The notes under the pieces were generated by a model, which was not told where the DNA came from, searched no databases, and saw only the letters and a list, made by a program, of their open reading frames with translations. A stretch of 64,000 nucleotides of DNA from Oikopleura dioica (Eukaryota > Chordata > Appendicularia > Copelata > Oikopleuridae): NCBI GenBank assembly GCA_907165135.1, contig OU015568.1, forward strand, positions 2,426,501 to 2,490,500, in the 5' to 3' direction. Shown one piece after another: positions 44,801 through 54,903 of this stretch (position 1 is its first letter; each line of letters begins with the position of its first letter). The position numbers were made by a program, and so were the translations under genes.

Positions 44801-47800
44801 AGATGTAATGTGACTTGGCCGGTGTGGGGAGAAGGTTTTCCATTGCCTGTTTGTAGATAAAAGTCGTGGCTTCGACGATTGGCTTGGTGACGCCCTTGAT
44901 GTCGCCGGAGAAGTTGTTAGCGCTGAAGTAGCCATCCATGATCGTGCCGAAGATCTTCGACATAGTGTCATCTGAGAATGGCAACATGGTGATCAAATTA
45001 AAGTGACGGAGGAATCGCTGGGTGACGACCTGTCGGGAACCACCGGGTGGACCCATTGCGCCCATGAAGAGAATATCCTGGAGACCGATAGGAGAAGTAT
45101 CTTGAAGATCGTACCACTGGTGATGATCCAAGTACTGTCTCATCAATTCAATAGGAGGCTGTGCGCCGTAGATTTCTCGGGTAGGCATGTTCAAATCATC
45201 GACAAAGATGATGGCCTTCTTTTGAGCTGGAGGACCGTACACACCTTTTCTTCGCTTGTCCAACCGACTCATGATCAAATTCTGGGTTTGCTGAGCGGTG
45301 GTTTTGGCGGAGAAGTTAATAAAGTTTGTGACAAACTTATCTTCGGGGATGCCAGTCATGAGTTTGCCCTTGACGTAAGCAGATTTACCGGTACCAGTTG
45401 GCCCACAGAAGAGAACTGGTCGATCGTGCATGACACAGACGTGGATCAAGTAATGAGTTCGAGCAGTGTCCATCGTTGGGACGATGACGTTCTGAAGATT
45501 GTCGCCTGGTCGGATGTCGACGCCGCTCTTTCCCTGAAGGAGTTTGTTCCAGCTAGTCCAAGAGCCCATTCCTTCAATCTTGAAATAGGTGTCGTAGACG
45601 TAATCGGAAACAGGGTTCTCGATCTTGGTGATGCCTTCTGGTGGTGGGTAGTCCTCATGTTTGCCCTTCTGCATGGTGAGAATGAAATCAGAGAACTTGG
45701 CTCGCGAGTCCAAATCGCAAGAAGCAGCGATTGACCAGATAAGAGAGAAGATGAAAACACCGTGAATCCAGGATTTCATGTTTTTCTTGGCGTTGTCTTG
45801 GGCACAGACTTCAGCGTCGAGGTGCATCTCGAACATGTACATGAGCGATCGGACCTGCTGCATGTCAGTGGTGACGAGGACTTCCTTGCACTTCTTTCGC
45901 AAGAATTCCAAGGATGGATCGATGAACCATTCGAAAAGGCCATTAATAAGCTCGCTGTGCTCTTGAATCACTTCTGGGAGGGTCAAAAGCCAGGATTTGA
46001 ACATTGGTCGCCAACCGATGGATCGAGGCTCCATGTAAATCATACCACATCGGGAGACAGTGGCGGGAGAGGCTTGCGAAAGATCTTGGGTTTCGAAAAT
46101 GAGCGACATCTCGGGAGTACATTGGATAATCTCACCAGACATGAGACACAGTTTTTTGTTATCATCGAGTACGGTGTTCATAGACTCAATCCAAAGGGTA
46201 TCAATGGGACCGTCGAAAAGGACCCACTTTCGATCGCTAGTTGGCGTGGAAGCGAACTGTCGGAAGATTGTGGCGACGTTTCCATCGGACCATTCGTGAG
46301 AAACGGGATCGAATTGACCGAAAAGCTGTCCCATGGTGATAGCTTTAGGGTTCACAGTTTTGTACTTGACTTTTTCGACCAAGTTACCGGCCTGTTCGTG
46401 TTGGATCTCATTCATCCTGTTCGACATTTCAGCCAAGACGTGGAGGCATTGAGTTTTTCCGGAAAATGGGTCACCAACCAACATAAAACCGTGACGAACG
46501 ACCATCATTTCGTAAGTCTGGATCAGCTTCTCGAGGAAGGCAGGGACGGGCTGGATGCCAAAGTCGGCGCAAACAGCGTGTGCAGTTTCGAGGAAGACTT
46601 TGTAGTCGGCTTCGGGGAGCTTGATACCGGGGAACAAATCCGAAGTGATACCGTGGAAGAGGGGAATATCGTGCGACAAGAATTTTGGCAAGTTAACATC
46701 GATAATCGATCGGAGAGTCAGGATATCTTCGTTTTCATCTGGGAACTGGAGCTTCAAGTTACCACAGGAGACCAGGACGGCCTTGACGGCTCGCATACCG
46801 TAATCGTAATGGAACTGTGAGGACAGCTGTTCGGAACAAAGTCGGTATGTCATCACGATCTTGACGGACAAGGGCTTGGCATTGAGGAAACCGCATGAGT
46901 AGAGCGAAATCTCCGAAATGAGGGCGTAGTCGGGAACCATCATAGCGACGGTTCGGAAAAGAACCTTCAAGTTATCGGGCAGCTCGGATCGACCAGCGTA
47001 ACCAGGGTTCATAGTGATGGCGACGAAGCAGTTAGGATTGAGTGTCAGTTCGGTGCCTTCGAAGTCAAAGGTCTTAACATCGTTCTGGACGGCGCGCTGG
47101 ATGCACAACATCTGCTGCGCGATGACGGACAAGACTTCAAGTTCGATACGGTTGAACTCATCAAAGCACGCCCAAGCACCAGCAGAGGCAAGACCCTTGA
47201 AGAATTTACCCATAGCGAGGTAATCGAGACCATCGGAACAGTTGAAGACAACACACTGGACGGCGAGGGCCTTGGCCAAATCCTTGGTTGTCTCAGTTTT
47301 ACCGGTACCGGCGGGACCTTCAGGAGCACCACCCAAGTTGAGGTAGAAAGCGCCGACAAGGGTTCGGTAACAACGATCAGTAAGGGGCGTGATGACGAGT
47401 CGGAAGGAGTTTCCGAGGTATTCGTAAGCGTACTTGACGTCGGCGTTGATGATATGGGCCCGGACCTGATCGTTCTGCCAGTAGTAACGGAGTTGAGCCA
47501 GCCAGTTGAAATCGGTCGACAGCTCGACGCCTTGGCTGGCCATGTCGTCGACGACATCACGAGCGTGGACGTCGAGGGTGACGAGAGCACCAAGAGTTGT
47601 TCGAGTTTGTCGAGTGAGCTTGCCTCGGACGAGTTCGACAATGTCCATCAAATCGGAGGTCAATTTCTTTGAATAGTTCTTGAGACCTTGGTTTCCTTCG
47701 TTGTCGATCGATTCCTGGACTTCGGAAGTCCAGAACATTTGGGTGACACCGAGAACGATCTGACCAGGCCATTCCTTGACCCACTGATTTCGCGCTTTCT

Positions 47801-50800
47801 TGACGTAATCGTCCTTGGCGAGGATGAACACGTGACGAACAGAGATGATCATGACTTCTTCGACTTGGAGGAGCCACTTTTCGACGGAACCACGAGCATC
47901 AGAAGTGGAAATAAGGGTGGAAAGACCGACGGATTCGCCTTCGGATGAAATCATTGACTTGATATCCAGGTTGGGCAGGAATTCGAGCTTGGCGATACCT
48001 TCGAAGCACTTTTTCAAGTGAGGCTGCACGCGAGTCGGGTCTTTTGTTTCGGAAAGAATTTCCAACATTTCGTCGTTTGAAAGGAAGAAAAATCTAAAGT
48101 TAAATTTAATTAATAAGCTTAATAAATTGTTATTTCTGCGAAATTTTGCTAAAGCCGGCGGCCTGTTACTGAATTAAAATATTTATAACTTGCTCTGCAG
48201 ATAACTGATTTGCTAATTGATGAATTCCTGCGGAAAAGGACAAAAATAATAATTGATAAATGAAGAGTGCTGCTTGCCTGGGGAAGAACAATCGTTTCTT
48301 TTCCAAATATGCGTTGAGACCTTTCATAATCTTATCTAAAAGATCATTTGACTGAACCATCTTGTTCAAGAAGGTTGAATCTCCACCAACAGCGACGACC
48401 TGAAAGATAAAAACTCAACGACAGTTGTTAAGGTTATCAAAATATTGCGTTGCTGAAAATGCTTCTTCGGGTAAAACAATATAAACGGGCTTATACGATT
48501 CAAAAAATCTGCTTGCAATTAAAAAGATGCATGACTTTATGTACGACATTGTCTAAAATACCTTGAAAAGTAAAGCCGCTTCTTCTCGAGATAGGCATTC
48601 AGCCCTCTCATTATACTTTCTAGGAGCGAAACGCATTCTCGCAGAGTATTCAGCAAGTTAGGAATGTCGTTGGCAACGAGAACCTATTTTTAAAATTATT
48701 AATTATTAAATTAATAATTATATTTTCAGAACTTTCGTATAAACAGGTTTTTTTTAAGACAGCTCCTCAACTGTGGAGCGGTTTTCAGTATCTTTGAATG
48801 GAGATATTTCAATTATCTCTTTTGCATCATGTAGGGGAGGCTCCATAGTGTGTTAAATAAGCTTTTGGTGTGTTCATCTTAATCGGTGGTGGTGCAATGA
48901 CGTCATCATTCCGTAATGCTGCATCTTTTGTCGTCGGCACCCAAAAATTGAAAAGTGGTAAAAAACAATAAACTTATGTTCTTATCGCGCAGACGTCTTC
49001 CTCACATCAGTATAAAGTTTTTCTGATGTTTTCTGGTGTCAGTACAAATGTTGGTGGTGGAGTAATGACGTCATCGCCAATTTTTCCTATGATTTTAGTG
49101 TATTTTTGACTATCTGATTACTCCACCACCAGTGATGGTGTTGACACCAAATCCTTATTTAACACACTACAGACCTTCTATAACAAGATACAAAAGAATG
49201 AATAAAAAAATCTTGACTCCAAGGTATTCAAAATCGCTCCACAGTTGAGGAGCTGTCTTAAAAAAAACCTGTTATAAGAATTTGGTATTTTAGTTTCTTA
49301 GCTTGAAAGTTATGTACGAAAAGACTTACACTTGGGTCGTTCTTCGTTGCAGTCATAACTTCTCTCCAATTCGTATCGACTTGTTTGAACATTCTTCCTT
49401 CCTCAGGCATCTGCGCCATAATATCCTCCGAGGAGAAAATCGGTTCCAAATACAGCCACTGAGACTGCACCTTGAGCCATTCATCCAGAGTGTCCTGAAT
49501 TCTCAACAGTCGCTCTTCCCAGTCTTTAATCTCGCTTTCAATCGGTTTAATGAACGGGGATCCGCGCATCGTTTGTGTCTTGACAATTTGATCGTCCAGC
49601 ATCGTTTGGATTTCGTCCGTACTGGCGAGGATGCAGATGCCGTCTCTGTACTCGACCAAGTTGAACTGGATCGGCTCCCATTCTTCCATCATCTTGTACA
49701 TCGCCTTTTCGAGCGAATGTTCCTTCGTAGCTGCGCCGGAGATGCTCTCGAACTGCTCCATGTATCCTTCAAGTCCCATCTTGAGAATCTTCCTCAGACT
49801 CGTTCCAGCATCAGGAGTCAAATCAAAGCCACAAATGTCAGACATTTGTTTCCAATGTCGCTCCCGGATGCCAGGATTGCAGAGCGTCGCAATCATAGGA
49901 ACATGTTCCTTGAAATTCTTGATATCGTCCATTGTACCAGACGTGAGCTTGACGAGAATGTTGACTGGGGCACCTTTGCCCTTGGCCGTCTTGCCTTTGG
50001 GCTGCTTTTGATCGCCGCCGGCGCGCTTTTCGAAGAGCTTGTTTGATTTGTAGGTTTCTCGGAACATGTCGTCGATTTCGTTGGAGATTTTTTCGGCTTC
50101 CAAGGCAAGGAATTCGCCGTCGAACCACTTTTTCTGCTGCTTCTGCCAGTTTGCAACGTTGTTGTACATGACCTGGTAGGGTTCCAGCTCTTTGGAGAGC
50201 AATTCCAGCGCAGGATATGTCGTTTGCTCCCACTGGAAGAGTTCTTCTTCTCGATTGATCGCTTCGACATTGGCGTTTGCTTGGGCAATGCGTCGTGAGA
50301 TGCCCTGGCAATCTTTGACGTACTGGTGGATGTGTTCTGGATCGCCGCAGTTTTCCAAATCGGCGATTCGTTCTCGCTCGGATTCGATATCCGCGACGAG
50401 TTTTTCTCTTCGCTCTTTGAGCGCGCTCTGTTTCTCGTTCTGCGACTTTTCGATGAGCAGCGAGTTCGCGGCGAAAACCGGCTCGATGTTCGTTGGCCAG
50501 GTGAAGGCGATCGCGGTTCGGAGAAGATCTCCTTCGGGGAAGAAGTGCACGTCCATCATGAACAAGAATCGATCCAGCATCGACATGAGCTGATCATCGA
50601 TGTTCTTGAGCTTGGTTTCCTTGATTTCCTTGATGTAATCCTGGATTTTGACGAGTTCTTCGGTATCTTCTGGCTCTCGCTCGGCACGGTCCTTGATCAC
50701 TTCGAATTCTTTGATGACTCGTTCGACCTCGTGTCGGTGTTTCGAGGCCAGTTTGTTGACGATCGTTTCAGCGTGTCCGCGAGCAGCAGCGATAAGACCA

Positions 50801-53800
50801 TGCTTCGCTTCTTCGTAGTCGAGTTTCGTGACTTCGAAGAAGTTGAGACAGGGGATTTCGTAGATCTCCTTGACAAGTTTTCGGAACTTGTTGACCTTAG
50901 CGGTCGCCTCGGCGAAGGTGAAATCGGTGCGCAAGAAGGCTTTGACTTCTTCTTCGTCTGTTCCGTCGATCAGGTGCGCGTACTTTTCGTTGTACTTGTC
51001 CAGCTCTGCCTGGGTGGACTTGAAGAGCTTTGCGAGCTTGAGCTTCACACGCTTGATGATGGGATCGACGACGGTGGAAGGAAGAGCGGTATTATAGTGA
51101 ACACTGCCTTGTCCATCGTCAGCAACGATTTGCTCGTCGATGAGTGGGATGGTAGCGAGGGAGTTTGAGATTCGGTCGATGATTTCAACTGCGCTTTCTT
51201 CAAGCATCTTGAAAGATGGGTAGAATTCCAACTTGTTTTCAAGGGTGATTCGCATCTCGAACTGCGGCGGCTGCGCCTGGTCGAAAAGATCTGCCCATGA
51301 AAGAAGCGTCTTCTCCTTGAGTCGTTGAAACTGCTGTTCAATGACTGTCTTTGCGGTCTTTCTGAATCCATCCTCGGTTTCGTATTCTGGCGCGACTTGT
51401 GGGGTAGCGAAGATGGCGACGAGTTTGGGAATCCAGCGATTTTGGAGAATATTCTCTTCTTTTTGAAGCTCGAATTTGACGTTCAAGAGGAGCTGCGAGA
51501 TAGGCTGGCCCCAATCAGCAGCGAGTCGTTTCAAATCGATCAGGTCTTGGGCTAAAAGAGAGATTGATAGACGAAGAGCTTAGGTTCAGTTCTAGAGTGG
51601 TTGACTTACTGCTAAAGTGGTTGTAGCAAAGCTGAAGAGTGTCCTGCATGCAGGGGCGCATGATCCACAACTTGTTCTTGAGTTGGGCTCGAGTCTTCTT
51701 GAACTTTGCCTTTCCCATTCGGCACGACTTCGACGGCATTGGCTTCCGGGCTGGGCGGTTTTCCGGCTTGTCTTCGGGAAACTCCATCGGACAGGTGACT
51801 CCATCTTTGGGAAGAATGTCCACTCGGGGGGAGACCGTCAAAGTGTTCTGAAAATTGATGAGCGGAGTTCGAAGAATCGATGAAATTATTATTTCTAAAC
51901 AGCACAAAGGCTACAGAAATCGAGAAATAATGAAATTTTAGCAAAAAGAAAATATAAATCGTAAAAGTGGAGTGTCCCAACTTGGGACGACAAGTGAAAC
52001 AGAGAAAAAAAGCACTCTTTTCTAGAATTCGCTCAGTTCGGAAAAGAAAAGATAAAAGTTCAACTTCGAGAATTTCAACGACGGAGCGGGCGACTCTTAT
52101 TGGCCAGTCGCGCCAGTGAGAAGTTCTCACTGAGAACTTTTCATCGAGAATCTGGCTTCTCAGAAAATAGCTCTAATGTGGATTATCTTTCGTTGAAGAC
52201 TTCAACTCTTAAGGATATAGCCTGTAAAATTCAACTTTCGTAGCGGCTAAACGCGAGGTCGGATCTTTTTCATTTCAAAAGCAATCCTACCTAAAAATGC
52301 ACGAAAAACTCAATTCTGGTATATTTTTTAAAATTTTCACCTAAATTTTTCTCTCTAGAGCGACTCGAAATCTTACGATCGCGATTTCTCAAAATTTTTC
52401 CATTAATTCGCTAAAACTAAACCGTGTTCTCTGTTGTCATGATGCTTAGCTAGAAAATTGAGGGAATAAAATTCTCAAACTCGATCAAATTTTCATTCTA
52501 GTATTATCCTCTTTCTTGCTCTTGCTTTTCTTCCCTGCGCGCTTTATCGCGTGTAGCCAATCAGAGCGCTAGCAAAAACACGCACGCTCTCCCGGAAAAA
52601 AGGAGGCGAGAGAGCGAGCGCCGAGCGCAGCACTTTTCATAGCTTCTGCGCGCTGAGTTAGCCTCATGGAAATGGCTGTAAAATCGGTTTCTTTCGGACT
52701 TAGAGAAAACTAAACCGTCAATTTTGTAGATAAAGGTCTAAAGAACCTACCTATCGAAAAAACTCGACCGATTTAGTGAAAAACTTTCGAGGAATCGCGA
52801 TCGTAAGATTTCAAATCGCTCTAGAGAGAAAAATTCAAGTGAAAATTTTTAAAAAAGTACCAAAATTGAATTTTCCGTCCATTTTTAGGTAGGATTGTAC
52901 TTGAAATGAAAAGATCCGACCTCCCGTTTAGCCGCTACGAAAGTTGAATTTTACAGGCTATATCCTTAAATTTGAACTTCTACTAGAGTTGATGGAATTT
53001 TTTTCTTTTACCTTGACTCTCCAGGCTCGAAGCGATCCAAAAGCAACTTCTTTGGCCTCATCCAAAGTGTCCTCGATCAGCGCGGGCGCATCAGTCGTCG
53101 AGTTCTTTAGGCTTTTGGGAAGTCGTCTGGCCACTCGCCCGAGGCCGATTTCGATCATTCCTCGCTCGACGGGTTCCAGGTCGGCCGCGTTGACAGCATC
53201 TTCCAGTTTGATGTAGTTGAGTCGCGTTTGGCGCATCTTTGACATCATTGTTTCCGGCAACTCAGGCTTGTTATCTGAGTCACCGCCCTGTGCTTCGATT
53301 TCTTCGAGAGCTGAAATGATTCAATGAAAAAAGTGACATTATTCTCATTTTCGACCAACAAATTTCACCGGTATTGAGATAGACTATCTAGTTCGGCTCA
53401 AAATCGAGAAGCCACTTGCGGCTTCGAGTAAAAGAAAACGGTAAGCCTCGTTTTGTCCGGCTTACTAATGGGTATTCTCAAACTCGAAGCCGCAGGGGGA
53501 CTCTTGATTTTCAGCAGCTACTACTAGGTATTTTATTGTACAAACTATCTCAATTCCAGTAAAGATTTGTCGTTCAGAGGTGAGAAGGTCGTGGTTTTAT
53601 CTTTGCTTGCCATGTAAAATTGGCAAAAAATGCGGAAGATGGCAAAATAGTCGCGACTTCTATCAAAAACCGTTTTTACCATGAAATCTATCAAAACCGC
53701 AAAACCTACCTTCCAAGAAATGCGCACGGCAGAACTGAATCAAAGAGGTTGAAAATTGGAAAACATTTTCATCCTTGAGGATGTTCTAGAAACCGTCGAA

Positions 53801-54562
53801 AATTCTCACTTTTTAAAAATGGTTTTTGTTGAGCTTACCTTCTTCTCTCTCTTCCATCGCCTTTTCGAGGATTATTTTGTCCAACTTCGTCGTCATCGCT
53901 TGAGAACGACTAGTGAATTTCTTCTTGGCAATTGGGAGATTTTTCGCTTTTACAAGGTTGACAATCATTTTTCAATAAGGAAATTTCAAGTTAAAAAAGA
54001 GAGCAACCCATTCCTTCATCGTGGCGCTTCATAACGGCTTCAAAGGTGATCTTTTCGCGCGGATTGATCGGCAACTTTTTGCCTGCCTGATTTTTCGGTT
54101 CCAGATTTTTAAGAAAAAAAGTGTTTAAAATTCGGTAAATAACAAATTATTGCATTGAAAACGAGAAAAAAATAACTAATCTTAGAAACCTAACGAAGGC
54201 GACGGGAGACAGTCCTTGTCGGGCTCCATTTTTTGTGTTTGGACTGACTTGATTTGGTGCTAAAATGGTGCAGTTTTGATTTTGATAACTCATATGAAAG
54301 AAAATTTTTCCGAATTAATTCAAGAATTTATTGAATAAAAATGCCCCTTTGAGCAAAAAAGCGTAAATACTCACGTGCTTCCGCCTCGAATTCAGTCCAA
54401 ATTCAAACTGACCCCAATCCGTAAAAACATTAACCATCCCTTGATTGTTCTAGAAACGCCCTCAAAATTTCAACCCTTGATTTTAACTTTGTCGTTTCTA
54501 CGTATCCGAAACCGCTCCTTCCTGGCCTCCATGAAAGCCGCCTGTTCTATTATTTTCTCCAT
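38812..54562 (-). CDS. Axonemal inner-arm dynein heavy chain, DNAH3/7/12 type (about 4000 aa)
   Basis: From ATG 54229: exons 54190-54229, 54008-54082, 53839-53946, 53012-53310, 51610-51847, 49330-51551, one of two 122-nt exons (48278-48399 or 48562-48683), 39754-48093, 39631-39706, 39476-39587, 39028-39263, 38923-38983, 38812-38873. The sum of 11991 nt gives 3996 aa, close to vertebrate DNAH7. In-frame exons further 5' suggest the start is at ATG 54562. Visible parts: tail and linker, AAA1 P-loop '[14 protein letters not shown]', AAA2 'GDPFSGKT', AAA3 'GPTGTGKS', AAA4 'GVGGSGRQS', a coiled-coil stalk with microtubule-binding tip, AAA5-6 and the C-terminal domain ('YKTSER', '[10 protein letters not shown]'). 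It is an ATP-driven motor of cilia and flagella. The single 8340-nt exon is striking. Confidence 0.95.
48278..48399 (-). other. Dynein linker exon, version A (122 nt)
   Basis: It encodes '[14 protein letters not shown]...[14 protein letters not shown]', phase 0 in and phase 2 out. Its donor is GC (AG|GCAAGC). It has the same length and phases as version B, and the encoded C-terminal halves are nearly identical, so inclusion of only one copy keeps frame. Confidence 0.82.
48562..48683 (-). other. Dynein linker exon, version B (122 nt)
   Basis: It encodes '[14 protein letters not shown]...[14 protein letters not shown]', phase 0 in and phase 2 out, with a GT donor (AG|GTATTT). It lies 162 nt upstream (in gene direction) of version A and differs mainly in its first half. 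A and B cannot both be included without shifting frame, because 122 is not divisible by three. Confidence 0.82.
48742..49272. mobile_element. Outer MITE in the dynein intron, ~39-bp TIRs
   Basis: The ends are AACAGGTTTTTTTT... and the reverse complement ending AAAAACCTGTT. The inverted repeat includes AAGACAGCTCCTCAACTGTG and differs by one base in the T run. A possible 3-bp duplication ATA flanks it. The element contains a second complete inverted-repeat element. It ends 58 bp from the splice donor at 49329. Confidence 0.72.
48848..49167. mobile_element. Inner MITE nested in the outer one, flanked by TA
   Basis: The ends GTGTGTTAAATAAG and CTTATTTAACACAC are perfect inverted repeats with TA on both sides (48846-48847, 49168-49169), suggesting a Tc1/mariner-type element that landed inside the outer MITE. 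It carries two copies of the CRE octamer TGACGTCA (48898-48905 and 49066-49073), each within a repeat GGTGGTGG...AATGACGTCATC. Confidence 0.68.
52213..52965. mobile_element. Foldback-like element with ~200-bp TIRs, TTAA-flanked
   Basis: The ends are GGATATAGCCTGTAAAATTC and its reverse complement, flanked by TTAA on both sides (52209-52212, 52966-52969), the target preference of piggyBac-type transposases. The inverted repeats run about 200 bp each with scattered mismatches and share segments such as TTACGATCGCGATT. The ~330-bp centre has no transposase. It occupies most of a dynein intron (51848-53011). Confidence 0.75.
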
Positions 54563-54903
54563 GTTTCTTTAATTTTTTAATCTCTTCTCATTTTGTTAAA
54601 GTATCAATCCTCTTTCTTGAGATTTTACGAGAGGATTCCGAAATCTGCGAAAGTGCGAACAACCAGTTGCCAGGGCGACTACTTACTCATTGTACTGATT
54701 TTTTTTCTTCTTTTCTCAAACACTATCAACGCCCTTTTAATCTTTTTGTAAACAAACTTAGATTTATTGCACCATAAATATGGCAAAAATGAGCTTATGT
54801 TTTCTGAAACTCGTCATTTTTGAAGATGTCGATTTGAGAGATCTGAGGTCTTTTGATTTAAAAAAGAATGCAAATGATTTATTTACAGAAAATATCGATA
54901 AAA

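Noticed and set aside
39838-51883. Many open frames of 60-348 codons on the plus strand opposite the dynein gene
   Set aside because: They are antisense shadows of a strongly coding minus strand (for example 41925-42971, 39963-40847). They have no start context, domains or splice support.
53545-53727. 60-codon minus-strand frame between two dynein exons
   Set aside because: The flanking exons (53310 and 53839) join directly in phase, so this is intronic.
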